Assembly (NCBI GenBank): GCA_038521825.1
Contig: JBCBKL010000006.1
Span: 62,001 to 126,000 of the forward strand
Origin: JBCBKL01 sp038521825
GTDB lineage: Bacteria; Pseudomonadota; Alphaproteobacteria; Rhodobacterales; Rhodobacteraceae
DNA length: 64,000 bases
Direction of reading: 5' to 3'
Shown here one piece after another: positions 26,025-34,242 of this stretch. The position numbers and the translations under genes are program-made. How positions within the stretch are numbered: the first letter of the stretch is position 1; every line of letters starts with the position of its first letter. The notes below the pieces were generated by a model. It saw only the letters and a list, made by a program, of their open reading frames with translations, was not told the DNA's origin and did not search any database.

Positions 26025-27026
26025 ATGAAAGACGATGTTCCCAACCTCAAGGATTTCGATCAGCGCCTGCGCGACGAAGCGAATGAGGATCTGGCCGATG
26101 TAATCCCCGCAGAGGCGACGAAGAAGACCCAGATCATAGCGATCTATGGCAAGGGTGGGATTGGCAAGTCCTTCACGCTGGCGAACCTTAGTCACATGAT
26201 GGCCGAACAGGGTAAGCGGGTTCTGCTGATCGGCTGCGATCCGAAATCCGACACGACTTCGCTGCTCTTTGGCGGCAAAGCCTGCCCCACGATCATCGAG
26301 ACCTCGACCCGCAAAAAGCTGGCCGGTGAGGAAGTCGCCATCGGTGATGTCTGCTTCAAGCGCGGCGGCGTCTTTGCGATGGAGCTGGGTGGGCCCGAGG
26401 TTGGTCGCGGTTGCGGCGGCCGGGGGATCATCCACGGCTTTGAGTTGCTCGAAAAGCTGGGATTCCACGATTGGGATTTCGACTATGTGCTGCTGGATTT
26501 CCTGGGCGACGTGGTCTGCGGTGGCTTTGGTCTGCCTATTGCGCGGGACATGGCGCAGAAGGTGATCCTGGTCGGGTCGAACGATCTGCAAAGCCTTTAT
26601 GTCGCCAACAATGTCTGCTCGGCGGTGGAGTATTTCCGCAGGCTCGGTGGTAACGTTGGCGTCGCCGGGCTGGTCATCAACAAAGACGACGGGTCAGGTG
26701 AGGCGCAGGCCTTTGCCGAGGCGGTCGACATTCCGGTGTTGGCCTCGATTCCACAGGACGACGACCTGCGCAAGAAATCCGCGAATTATCAGATTGTCGG
26801 GACCGCGCAGAGCCAGTGGGGCGCCCTTTTTGCCGAACTGGGTCTGAACGTGGCCGAAGCCCCGCCGGTGCGCCCGCAGCCTCTCACGCAGGATGCGCTT
26901 CTGGATTTGTTCGATGGCTCGGACACCGGTGCGGGCGTCGTGCTGGAACCGGCGACGGATGCGGATATGCGCGGGCCGGACGCGGTGCCGAAGAAGAGCC
27001 TCGAGGTGATCTATGACGAGGCGTGA
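26025..27026 (+). CDS. bchX: Chlorophyllide reductase iron protein subunit X
   Basis: A 333-residue NifH-like ATPase that donates electrons to BchY/BchZ for reduction of ring B of chlorophyllide. The P-loop GKGGIGKS is at about residues 42-49; cluster cysteines are in RGCGGRG and DVVCGGF. The N-terminal extension of about 34 residues and the C-terminal tail of about 50 residues (ending KKSLEVIYDEA) are typical of BchX and absent from BchL. The start is 1 base after bchC (TAAGATG). Confidence 0.96.
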   Translation: MKDDVPNLKDFDQRLRDEANEDLADVIPAEATKKTQIIAIYGKGGIGKSFTLANLSHMMAEQGKRVLLIGCDPKSDTTSLLFGGKACPTIIETSTRKKLAGEEVAIGDVCFKRGGVFAMELGGPEVGRGCGGRGIIHGFELLEKLGFHDWDFDYVLLDFLGDVVCGGFGLPIARDMAQKVILVGSNDLQSLYVANNVCSAVEYFRRLGGNVGVAGLVINKDDGSGEAQAFAEAVDIPVLASIPQDDDLRKKSANYQIVGTAQSQWGALFAELGLNVAEAPPVRPQPLTQDALLDLFDGSDTGAGVVLEPATDADMRGPDAVPKKSLEVIYDEA

Positions 27027-27065
27027 GGCCAGATGTTTCGGATCGCTGGTGCGATCCGACCAGCT

Positions 27066-27110
27066 GGGGGCGCTGCCCCCAGACCCCCGGCGTATTTTCG
27101 GAACAGTGAA
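27066..27110. repeat. REP-like GC-rich intergenic element
   Basis: The 96-base gap between bchX and bchY holds a hairpin (GGGGGCGCTGCCCCC, 27066-27080) followed by a C-run and GTATTTTCGGAACAGTGAAG. This hairpin plus C-rich plus tATTTT pattern resembles a short intergenic element I recall as common in Rhodobacteraceae genomes. It lies inside an operon, so it may affect mRNA stability. Copy number cannot be seen in this window; only this one copy was noticed. Confidence 0.5.
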
Positions 27111-27122
27111 GCCGAGGGTGGT

Positions 27123-28688
27123 TTGAGCAAGCAAGTCACATATGACGCGGTCGATGCTGTCGAGTTAACGAAAGGGCATCCCCCCGAGCGTGAGATGCCC
27201 AAGTTGTCGGGCGATCAGGGCTTGGGCTGTCATTCCGGATCTGAAATGGAGACGGCCGCCCGAATGGCAGGACAGTCAGAAATCCTAGATCAATACGCGA
27301 AAGACTATCCGCAGGGACCGCACGACAAGCCACAAAGCATGTGCCCGGCCTTTGGCAGTTTGCGCGTGGGTCTCAGGATGCGGCGCGTGGCGACGGTACT
27401 TTCCGGTTCGGCCTGCTGTGTCTACGGATTGACCTTCGTGAGCCACTTCTACGGGGCGCGGCGATCGGTAGGCTATGTGCCGTTCAACTCCGAGACGTTG
27501 GTGACCGGCAAGCTCTTCGAAGACATCCGCGAGAGCGTGCATGAATTGGCGGATCCAGATCGTTACGACGCCATCGTAGTGACGAACCTTTGCGTGCCGA
27601 CGGCAAGTGGCGTGCCGTTGCGGCTGCTGCCAAGCGAAATCAATGGTGTCAGGGTTGTCGGGATCGACGTGCCGGGGTTTGGCATCCCAACCCATGCCGA
27701 GGCCAAGGATGTTCTGGCCGGGGCGATGTTGAACTATGCCCGCGCCGAAATCGAGGCGGGGCCGGTGGCGGCCCCTATGGGAGGAAAATCAGCCCGTCCG
27801 ACAGTGACGCTGCTGGGTGAGATGTTTCCGGCTGATCCGGTCATGATCGGGCAGATGCTGGCACCGATGGGGCTTGCTGCGGGGCCGGTGGTGCCGTGCC
27901 GCGAATGGCGCGAACTCTACGCCGCGCTTGATTGCGGAGCGGTTGCGGCGGTGCATCCGTTCTATACCGCTGCAGTGCGCGAGTTCGAGGCAGCCGGGCG
28001 GCCTGTGGTTGGATCGGCGCCTGTTGGCCTGCATGGCACGGCGGCTTGGCTAGCGGCCATCGGAGAGGCGTTTGACCTACCTGCCGACAAGATTGCGGCA
28101 GCGCAGAACGCGTTCCTGCCGGCAATCCATGAGGCCCTGTCGGGCGCGCCTGTCAACGGCACGATCACGCTAAGCGGTTATGAGGGCAGCGAGCTTTTGG
28201 TTGCCCGGCTTTTGATCGAGAGCGGCGCAGAGGTTCCTTACGTCGGTACAGCGTGCCCAAAGACCCGCTGGAACGAGGCGGATCGCGACTGGCTCGAGGC
28301 GCACGGGGCGAAGGTGGTCTTCCGTGCCTCGCTCGAAGACGATTGTGCGGCCATGGAGGCGATCAAACCTGATCTTGCCATCGGGACAACGCCAGTGGTG
28401 CAGAAAGCAAAAGAGCTGGGTATTCCCGGCCTCTATTTCACCAACCTGATTTCGGCCAGACCGCTCATGGGCCCTGCGGGTGCGGGGAGCCTGGCGCAGG
28501 TCGTCAATGCGGCGATCGCCAACAAATCCCGGATGGATCATATGCGGGCGTTCTTTGAGGGCGTCGGCGAGGATGATACGGCTGGCATCTGGGAGGGTCA
28601 GCCCAACCTTCGTCCGGACTATCGCGCGCTGCATCAGAAAAAGCTCGATAAACAAGCGCGTGCCGCCAAGGCGGCGGACATGATTTGA
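27123..28688 (+). CDS. bchY: Chlorophyllide reductase subunit Y
   Basis: A 521-residue nitrogenase-like subunit (NifD/K class) forming with BchZ the catalytic component of chlorophyllide a reductase. Conserved cysteine regions are visible: SMCPAFGSLRVGLRMRR, SGSACCVYGLTF and VTNLCVPTASG, which should bind the inter-subunit Fe-S cluster. TTG at 27123 is the chosen start (MSKQVTYDAVDAV), with GAGGGTGG just ahead. A longer in-frame ATG at 27033 would translate the REP-like element and is rejected. Confidence 0.92.
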   Translation: MSKQVTYDAVDAVELTKGHPPEREMPKLSGDQGLGCHSGSEMETAARMAGQSEILDQYAKDYPQGPHDKPQSMCPAFGSLRVGLRMRRVATVLSGSACCVYGLTFVSHFYGARRSVGYVPFNSETLVTGKLFEDIRESVHELADPDRYDAIVVTNLCVPTASGVPLRLLPSEINGVRVVGIDVPGFGIPTHAEAKDVLAGAMLNYARAEIEAGPVAAPMGGKSARPTVTLLGEMFPADPVMIGQMLAPMGLAAGPVVPCREWRELYAALDCGAVAAVHPFYTAAVREFEAAGRPVVGSAPVGLHGTAAWLAAIGEAFDLPADKIAAAQNAFLPAIHEALSGAPVNGTITLSGYEGSELLVARLLIESGAEVPYVGTACPKTRWNEADRDWLEAHGAKVVFRASLEDDCAAMEAIKPDLAIGTTPVVQKAKELGIPGLYFTNLISARPLMGPAGAGSLAQVVNAAIANKSRMDHMRAFFEGVGEDDTAGIWEGQPNLRPDYRALHQKKLDKQARAAKAADMI

Positions 28689-28755
28689 TGTGCTGCAGTG
28701 GATCATATGCCTGCGAAACGCGCCTGCTGGTTTTGTCTCTGGGGAGGCATGCGTC

Positions 28756-30237
28756 ATGCTGATCCAGGATCATGACAGGGCCGGCGGATACTGGGGGGCG
28801 GTTTACGCCTTTTGCGCCGTGAAGGGCCTGCAGGTTGTGATCGACGGGCCAGTAGGATGTGAGAACCTACCGGTGACGTCAGTGTTGCACTACACCGACG
28901 CACTGCCGCCGCATGAGCTGCCCATCGTCGTGACCGGATTGGGCGAGGAAGAGCTGGGCCGCGACGGGACCGAAGGTGCGATGAAGCGGGCATGGGATAC
29001 GCTTGATCCTGCATTGCCCGCAGTCGTTGTGACCGGATCAATTGCCGAGATGATTGGCGGCGGGGTGACACCACAGGGTACCTCGATCCAGCGCTTCCTG
29101 CCGCGCACCATCGATGAGGATCAGTGGGAAGCGGCCGACCGGGCGATGACCTGGATCTTTACTGAATTCGGGATGACGAAAGGCCGGATGCCGAAGGAGG
29201 CCAAGCGCGAGCAGGGCGCAAGGCCCCGGGTCAACATTCTTGGGCCGATGTACGGAACATTCAACATGCCCTCTGACCTTGCGGAGATCCGCAGGCTGGT
29301 CGAGGGGATCGGAGCCGAGGTGAACATGGTGATGCCGCTGGGCGCCCATGTTGCTGAAATGAGGAATCTGGTGAATGCGGATGTCAACGTCTGCATGTAC
29401 CGCGAGTTCGGGCGCGGGTTGAGCGAGCTTCTTGCCAAGCCGTATCTACAAGCCCCGATAGGGGTCGAGAGCACCACCAAATTCCTGCGCGCACTGGGGG
29501 ATTTGCTGGGCCTCGACCCCGAACCCTTCATCGCAAAGGAAAAGCACTCGACCCTCAAACCTATTTGGGATCTTTGGCGCTCGGTCACGCAGGATTTCTT
29601 TGCCACGGCCAGCTTTAGCATCGTCGCAAACGAGACCTATGCGCGCGGGATCCGGATGTTTCTCGAGACCGATATGGGCCTGCCTTGCGCCTTTGCCGTG
29701 GCCCGGGTGGCCGGGGCAAAGACCAACAACGAAGAGGTGCGCGCGCTGATGCGGCATCATCGGCCGCTGGTTGTCATGGGCTCGATCAACGAAAAAATGT
29801 ACCTGGCCGAGCAGAAGGGCGGCCATGGACCGTCGCCGGCCTTCATTCCGGCCTCGTTTCCAGGCGCCGCGATACGGCGCGCGACTGGGACGCCAATGAT
29901 GGGGTATGCCGGAGCGACCTACCTGATCCAGGAGGTCTGCAACGGCCTCTTTGATGCTCTTTTTCATATCTTGCCCCTCGGCACCGAGATGGATGCGGCA
30001 GAGGCCACACCGACCAATCTTCGCCGTGATTTCCCATGGGATGCCGACGCACAAGCGATGCTCGACAGGCTTGTTGCGCAGCACCCAATCCTGACCCGTA
30101 TTTCCGCCGCCAAGACCCTGCGCGATGCCGCTGAGCAAGCCGCGCTGGATCAGGGGGCCGAGCGGGTCGTTCTTGAAACCGTGCGCAACCTTGATCCGGT
30201 CTTGGCCGGATCTTTTGAAACAGGAGAGGCCCAATGA
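28756..30237 (+). CDS. bchZ: Chlorophyllide reductase subunit Z
   Basis: A 493-residue partner of BchY. The N-terminus MLIQDHDRAGGYWGAVYAF and the cluster-binding VIDGPVGCENLPVTSVLHYTD are family hallmarks; NILGPMYGTFNMPSDLAEI and SFPGAAIRRATGTPMMGYAGATYLIQE follow. ATG 28756 is preceded by GGGAGG at 28742. A longer in-frame ATG at 28690 lacks homology. The stop overlaps pufQ (ATGA), linking chlorin reduction to antenna/reaction-centre gene expression. Confidence 0.95.
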   Translation: MLIQDHDRAGGYWGAVYAFCAVKGLQVVIDGPVGCENLPVTSVLHYTDALPPHELPIVVTGLGEEELGRDGTEGAMKRAWDTLDPALPAVVVTGSIAEMIGGGVTPQGTSIQRFLPRTIDEDQWEAADRAMTWIFTEFGMTKGRMPKEAKREQGARPRVNILGPMYGTFNMPSDLAEIRRLVEGIGAEVNMVMPLGAHVAEMRNLVNADVNVCMYREFGRGLSELLAKPYLQAPIGVESTTKFLRALGDLLGLDPEPFIAKEKHSTLKPIWDLWRSVTQDFFATASFSIVANETYARGIRMFLETDMGLPCAFAVARVAGAKTNNEEVRALMRHHRPLVVMGSINEKMYLAEQKGGHGPSPAFIPASFPGAAIRRATGTPMMGYAGATYLIQEVCNGLFDALFHILPLGTEMDAAEATPTNLRRDFPWDADAQAMLDRLVAQHPILTRISAAKTLRDAAEQAALDQGAERVVLETVRNLDPVLAGSFETGEAQ

Positions 30238-30464
30238 CCGATCTGACAACCGATGCGCCAGTCGTATCTACGCAAGCCAAGCGCAAAGGCGAAAGGACCG
30301 AGTTCATGGTCTATTTCGCGATCATCTTTGTGGCGACGCTGCCGCTTGCGACCGTAACTTGGGCTCTTGCCGCGCTGAAGTCGCGGAGCCTCACCGACAG
30401 AGGGCCCGTCGCCCGCGCCTGGAGCCAGGCGCGGATCATCACGCCCATGATCTTTTCGGCGTGA
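30234..30464 (+). CDS. pufQ: PufQ, bacteriochlorophyll-related regulatory/carrier protein
   Basis: A 76-residue protein with one membrane helix (about residues 25-46: FMVYFAIIFVATLPLATVTWAL). PufQ is the first gene of the Rhodobacter puf operon and is needed for normal bacteriochlorophyll synthesis; a role as a pigment carrier has been proposed. The start overlaps bchZ (ATGA). 162 bases separate it from pufB and contain hairpin-forming DNA. Confidence 0.9.
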   Translation: MTDLTTDAPVVSTQAKRKGERTEFMVYFAIIFVATLPLATVTWALAALKSRSLTDRGPVARAWSQARIITPMIFSA

Positions 30465-30555
30465 TCCGCGCCGACCGACATATCGCTTTTCTCGACTGTT
30501 GTGCGCCTGTCGAGACCACAGACTGTGTGCCCGGAAACGGGTGGACAGCGCCAGA

Positions 30556-30571
30556 GGGGGGCGCGCCTCCC
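30556..30571 (+). other. GC-rich hairpin between pufQ and pufB
   Basis: A near-perfect palindrome GGGGGGCGCGCCTCCC in the 5' region of pufB. It is followed at once by the CAAAGGACCCGGC repeat and further GC-rich structure before the pufB ribosome site. Probably a mRNA-stabilising or processing structure. Confidence 0.5.
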
Positions 30572-30583
30572 AAAGGACCCGGC
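30570..30583 (+). repeat. 14-bp direct repeat flanking pufBA, left copy
   Basis: CCAAAGGACCCGGC. An identical copy occurs at 30959-30972, just after pufA. Each copy is followed by a run of G that can pair with its CCC. Confidence 0.7.
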
Positions 30584-30626
30584 CGCGGGGTGCGCGGCGT
30601 CAGCATAAACTTCCGGAGGAAATTTT

Positions 30627-30782
30627 ATGGCTGATAACTCAAACCTGTCTTTCACAGGTCTCACAGACGAACAGGCGCAAGAGTTGCACTCCGTCTACAT
30701 GAGCGGGCTATGGCTGTTCTCAGCCGTCGCTGTCGTTGCTCATTTGGCGACGTACATCTGGCGTCCCTGGTTCGCTTTCTAA
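30627..30782 (+). CDS. pufB: Light-harvesting 1 beta polypeptide
   Basis: A 51-residue LH1 beta chain, too short for usual ORF calling. Sequence starts MADNSNLSFTGLTDEQAQELHSV; His39 (VVAHLATYIWRPW) is the bacteriochlorophyll ligand, His21 the conserved N-terminal histidine, and the WRPWF C-terminus is the LH1 beta signature. CCGGAGGA lies 8 bases upstream. pufA starts 10 bases after the stop. Confidence 0.96.
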   Translation: MADNSNLSFTGLTDEQAQELHSVYMSGLWLFSAVAVVAHLATYIWRPWFAF

Positions 30783-30792
30783 GGATTGAAAC

Positions 30793-30957
30793 ATGGCAAA
30801 GTTCTACAAGATCTGGCTCATTTTTGATCCGCGCCGCGTGTTTGTAGCACAAGGCGTCTTCCTGTTCCTCTTGGCCGCGATGATCCATCTCGTCCTGCTG
30901 AGCACGGAGCACTTCAACTGGTTCGAGCAAGCCGCGATGAAAGCGGCGGGCGGCTGA
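30793..30957 (+). CDS. pufA: Light-harvesting 1 alpha polypeptide
   Basis: A 54-residue LH1 alpha chain: MAKFYKIWLIFDPRRVFVA, single helix, His32 (AAMIHLVLL) as bacteriochlorophyll ligand, and the C-terminal FNWFEQA motif. AGGATTG acts as ribosome site. Followed by stem-loops that in Rhodobacter protect the pufBA segment from decay and so give LH1 in excess over reaction centres. Confidence 0.96.
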   Translation: MAKFYKIWLIFDPRRVFVAQGVFLFLLAAMIHLVLLSTEHFNWFEQAAMKAAGG

Positions 30958-30958
30958 G

Positions 30959-30972
30959 CCAAAGGACCCGGC
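30959..30972 (+). repeat. 14-bp direct repeat flanking pufBA, right copy
   Basis: CCAAAGGACCCGGC, identical to 30570-30583. It begins 2 bases after the pufA stop. Confidence 0.7.
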
Positions 30973-30990
30973 AAGGGGCCTGAAATCGCT

Positions 30991-31025
30991 GCGGGCGGGA
31001 TAACAGTGCGCCCCGATCCGCCCGC
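30991..31025 (+). terminator. pufA-pufL intercistronic stem-loop
   Basis: Arms GCGGGCGG (30991-30998) and CCGCCCGC (31018-31025), 8 perfect G-C pairs, with a 19-base loop and no T-run. It sits in the 140-base pufA-pufL gap at the position of the known Rhodobacter hairpins. It should act as a partial terminator or 3' exonuclease block, raising pufBA over pufLM transcripts. Confidence 0.7.
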
Positions 31026-31097
31026 GGCAAACCTTACTGTAATGACGACGGCGCTGACTTTCGAACGGGCGCGCCGCCAAACGCGGAGAATTGAACG

Positions 31098-31949
31098 ATG
31101 GCTTTGCTATCCTTCGAACGAAAGTATCGCGTCCGCGGAGGGACGCTGATAGGCGGCGATCTGTTCGACTTCTGGGTGGGTCCATTTTATGTGGGTTTCT
31201 TCGGGGTCACGACCGCCTTCTTTTCCTTGTTAGGGACAATTTTGATCTTTTGGGGCGCCTCACAGCAGGGCACCTTCAACCCTTGGCTCATCAACATTGC
31301 GCCCCCGGACCTGAGCTATGGCCTGGGCATGGCGCCCCTGATGGAAGGCGGCCTCTGGCAGATCATCACATTCTGCGCGACCGGCGCCTTCATCAGTTGG
31401 GCGCTGCGCGAGGTTGAGATCTGCAGGAAGCTGGGCATGGGCTACCATGTGCCCTTCGCGTTCAGCTTTGCGATCCTGGCCTACGTGACACTGGTGATCT
31501 TTCGTCCGCTTCTGATGGGCGCGTGGGGGCACGGGTTCCCGTATGGCATCTTCAGCCACCTCGATTGGGTGAGCAACACGGGCTACGCTTATCTGCACTT
31601 CCACTACAACCCGGCGCATATGCTTGCCGTCACTCTGTTCTTCACGACGACGCTGGCGCTGTCGCTCCACGGTGCGCTGATCCTCTCGGCAGCAAACCCG
31701 GAAGAGGGCGAGCTTGCCAAGACGCCGGATCACGAAGACACGTTCTTCCGCGATTACATCGGCTATTCGATCGGAACGCTTGGCATTCACCGGCTGGGCT
31801 TCCTGCTGGCGATCAACGCGGTGTTCTTCAGTGCGGTCTGCATCATCATCTCGGGCCCGGTCTGGACGGCAGGTTGGCCTGAATGGTGGAACTGGTGGCT
31901 CGATCTCCCAATCTGGGGCGACAACCGCATGCCTGTAGGAGGGATGTAG
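31098..31949 (+). CDS. pufL: Photosynthetic reaction centre L subunit
   Basis: A 283-residue five-helix protein binding the bacteriochlorophyll dimer half, accessory pigments and QB. Conserved stretches seen: MALLSFERKYRVRGGTLIGG, FHYNPAHMLAVTLFF with the BChl/Fe histidines, LHGALILSAA, and DYIGYSIGTLGIHRLG. GCGGAGAATTG lies upstream of the ATG. The stop is followed after 2 bases by pufM. Confidence 0.97.
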   Translation: MALLSFERKYRVRGGTLIGGDLFDFWVGPFYVGFFGVTTAFFSLLGTILIFWGASQQGTFNPWLINIAPPDLSYGLGMAPLMEGGLWQIITFCATGAFISWALREVEICRKLGMGYHVPFAFSFAILAYVTLVIFRPLLMGAWGHGFPYGIFSHLDWVSNTGYAYLHFHYNPAHMLAVTLFFTTTLALSLHGALILSAANPEEGELAKTPDHEDTFFRDYIGYSIGTLGIHRLGFLLAINAVFFSAVCIIISGPVWTAGWPEWWNWWLDLPIWGDNRMPVGGM

Positions 31950-31951
31950 TC

Positions 31952-32938
31952 ATGGCTGAGTATCAGAACATCTTTACCCAAGTGCAGGTCCAAGGCAGCC
32001 CGGAATGGGGCATGGACGACAGCGGAGAATTGATGGTCGAACGCGGCGGTCGTCCGTGGTTCTCGATCGCCGCCGGTTGGCTTGGTAATGCGCAGATCGG
32101 CCCGATCTATTTGGGATGGACGGGGATGATTTCGCTCGCGACTGGGCTGATCTGGTTCAACATCGTTGGTTTCAACATGCTGGCGCAGGTTGATTACAGC
32201 ATCCCCGAGTTCATACGGCAGCTGTTTTGGCTCGCGTTAGAGCCGCCATCACCCGAATACGGCCTTTCTATGCCACCACTCAATGATGGCGGTTGGTACA
32301 TTATTGCCAGCTTCTTTTTGCTGGTGTCGGTTATGACTTGGCTGCTGCGAGCTTATCTGCTGGCGGCCAATCACAAGATGGGCAAGCACGTCTTTTGGGC
32401 GTTTGCCTCGGCAGTGTGGCTGTTCCTCGTCCTTGGTCTTTTCCGACCTTGGCTGATGGGCAGCTGGTCCGAGGCGGTGCCTTACGGCATCTTCCCGCAC
32501 CTTGATTGGACGACAGCGTTTTCGATCCGGTACGGCAACCTCTACTACAATCCGTTCCACTGCCTCAGCATTGTGTTCCTTTACGGTTCGGTTCTGCTCT
32601 TCGCCATGCACGGCGCGACCATTCTGGCCGTGACCCGCTATGGCGGCGATCGGGAGCTCGAGCAGATCTACGATCGGGGGACAGCCTCTGAACGGGCGGC
32701 TTTGTTCTGGCGCTGGACGATGGGTTTTAACGCCACGATGGAGGGCATACACCGCTGGGCGTGGTGGTTCGCGGTCCTGACGCCAATCACGGGCGGCATT
32801 GGGATCATGCTGACCGGCACCGTTGTCGATAACTGGTTCATCTGGGCGCAAGAGCACAACTTTGCCCCGATGTATGACGGTGCCTACGGGTACGAAGACT
32901 ACGGTACATACCAGGGCTTCATCGGGAAGGAGGAGTGA
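31952..32938 (+). CDS. pufM: Photosynthetic reaction centre M subunit
   Basis: A 328-residue five-helix partner of PufL that binds QA and half the special pair. Seen: MAEYQNIFTQVQVQG, PHLDWTTAFSIRYGNLYYNPFH, MHGATILAVTRYGGDRE and FWRWTMGFNATMEGIHRW. The C-terminal extension (EHNFAPMYDGAYGYEDYG) is typical of species that have the PufC cytochrome. ATG 31952 follows GGAGGGATG 10 bases upstream; the longer in-frame reading lies inside pufL. Confidence 0.97.
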   Translation: MAEYQNIFTQVQVQGSPEWGMDDSGELMVERGGRPWFSIAAGWLGNAQIGPIYLGWTGMISLATGLIWFNIVGFNMLAQVDYSIPEFIRQLFWLALEPPSPEYGLSMPPLNDGGWYIIASFFLLVSVMTWLLRAYLLAANHKMGKHVFWAFASAVWLFLVLGLFRPWLMGSWSEAVPYGIFPHLDWTTAFSIRYGNLYYNPFHCLSIVFLYGSVLLFAMHGATILAVTRYGGDRELEQIYDRGTASERAALFWRWTMGFNATMEGIHRWAWWFAVLTPITGGIGIMLTGTVVDNWFIWAQEHNFAPMYDGAYGYEDYGTYQGFIGKEE

Positions 32939-32941
32939 TCC

Positions 32942-34057
32942 ATGCTACCCAAGTGGTTCAATGAATGGAACAAGGCCAACCCGACCGACATATACGGGCC
33001 GGCCATCCTGATCGGAGCCGTCGGCGGCGCGGTGATCCTGGCTGCGGCGATTGTGACATGGGGTCAGCCCTATTCGACCAATTCGATGCAAACCGGCCCG
33101 CGCGGTACGGGCATGTCGGTGCCGGAATTCGTGGCGCAAGCACAAACGCCCGATCCCACGATCGCCGACTACTACACCGAAGAGCCGTATGTTCCCGAAG
33201 GCGGAGAGCCCTTGGCCAAGGACATCTATGAGAATGTCCAAGTGCTGGGTGAGTTGACCGAAGATAACTTCAACCGGGTCATGAACGCGATCACGCAATG
33301 GGTCTCACCGGAAGAGGGTTGCGCCTATTGCCATGGCGACGTCGACATCTCGGAATACGGGGCGGACGATCTCTATACGAAGGTCGTCAGTCGCCGAATG
33401 ATCCAGATGACCCAGAACATCAACGAAAACTGGATTGGGCATGTTCAATCCAACGCCGAGGTGGGGGTCAACTGTTATACCTGCCACCGCGGTGAACACG
33501 TCCCATCCGAGATCTGGTTCAAGATCACTCCAGTCACCAGCTCAACACTAGGATGGAATTCGAACCAGAACCGGGCAACCTCGCTCAGCCAGTATACCTC
33601 TCTGCCGTCTGACGCGCTGGAGAAGTATCTGCTGGAGGACAATCCGATCAACGTGCATTCGCTCGAAAGCCGCGTGGCAGGCGTGCCGGGCGTCGATGAC
33701 TATGCATCGATCCAGCATACCGAGCGGACCTATTCCCTGATGAACTACGTCTCGAATTCGCTTGGGGTGAATTGCGTGTTCTGCCACAACAGCCGCGCGT
33801 TCTATGACGGGGGACAGGTCACACCACAATGGGCGACCGAGAGCCTGGGCATCACGATGGTTCAGGAAATGAACAACGAGTACCTCGTGCCCTTGCGGGA
33901 CGTCTATCCGGAAAACCGGCTTGGTCCGGTCTATGCAGATGCGCCCAAGGCCGCATGCAAGACCTGCCATAAAGGATATCAACAGCCGATGCAGGGTCTG
34001 AACGTGATTGCGGACTGGCCCGAATTGGCGACGACAGGTGCACCTGTCTACGAATAA
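32942..34057 (+). CDS. pufC: Reaction centre tetraheme cytochrome c subunit
   Basis: A 371-residue periplasm-facing cytochrome that re-reduces the special pair. Four CXXCH haem sites: 127-131 (CAYCH), 178-182 (CYTCH), 278-282 (CVFCH), 339-343 (CKTCH). The N-terminus has one hydrophobic helix (about 19-40) but no cysteine, so unlike Blastochloris PufC it cannot be a lipoprotein and must be anchored by this helix. It starts 3 bases after pufM and takes the place of pufX. Cytochrome c2 (12647) is the likely donor. Confidence 0.96.
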   Translation: MLPKWFNEWNKANPTDIYGPAILIGAVGGAVILAAAIVTWGQPYSTNSMQTGPRGTGMSVPEFVAQAQTPDPTIADYYTEEPYVPEGGEPLAKDIYENVQVLGELTEDNFNRVMNAITQWVSPEEGCAYCHGDVDISEYGADDLYTKVVSRRMIQMTQNINENWIGHVQSNAEVGVNCYTCHRGEHVPSEIWFKITPVTSSTLGWNSNQNRATSLSQYTSLPSDALEKYLLEDNPINVHSLESRVAGVPGVDDYASIQHTERTYSLMNYVSNSLGVNCVFCHNSRAFYDGGQVTPQWATESLGITMVQEMNNEYLVPLRDVYPENRLGPVYADAPKAACKTCHKGYQQPMQGLNVIADWPELATTGAPVYE

Positions 34058-34125
34058 ATCCGGCGGGGTTTGTCCCCCGGCGGGTTTGCCAGGCACTGGG
34101 CCACCGGCTTCCTAGGCCCGATGCT

Positions 34126-34142
34126 CGAGGTCTCTGACCTCG
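34126..34142 (+). other. Small hairpin downstream of pufC
   Basis: CGAGGTC (34126-34132) and GACCTCG (34136-34142) form a 7-bp stem with a TCT loop about 70 bases after the pufC stop. No T-run follows; probably part of the puf 3' structure ahead of the terminator. Confidence 0.4.
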
Positions 34143-34170
34143 GTTCCCTTCCTGTTGGCTACAGGAGACT

Positions 34171-34210
34171 GGCGCCGCAATCGAATACCCTTCGTTGCGG
34201 CGCCATTTTT
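34171..34210 (+). terminator. Rho-independent terminator of the puf operon
   Basis: Arms GGCGCCGCAA (34171-34180) and TTGCGGCGCC (34195-34204) perfectly pair; inner CGAA/TTCG extends the stem to 14 bp with one bulge and a 5-base loop, followed by ATTTTT (34205-34210). It separates puf from dxs; leakage could still supply dxs. Confidence 0.85.
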
Positions 34211-34242
34211 CGCCCCGGCAAAGGCGAATAGAGGAGTGCGCA

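Noticed and set aside
27033..27122. Longer bchY from ATG 27033
   Set aside because: The extra 30 residues are read through the REP-like hairpin and look like low-complexity coding noise; a TTG with a ribosome site follows.
34058..34170. pufX
   Set aside because: No open frame with a ribosome site and a membrane helix follows pufC; the position after pufM is taken by pufC.
34058..34242. Possible tRNA or small RNA gene in the pufC-dxs gap
   Set aside because: No cloverleaf or GGTTCRANTCC-type T-loop is present; the gap is explained by a small hairpin and the puf terminator.
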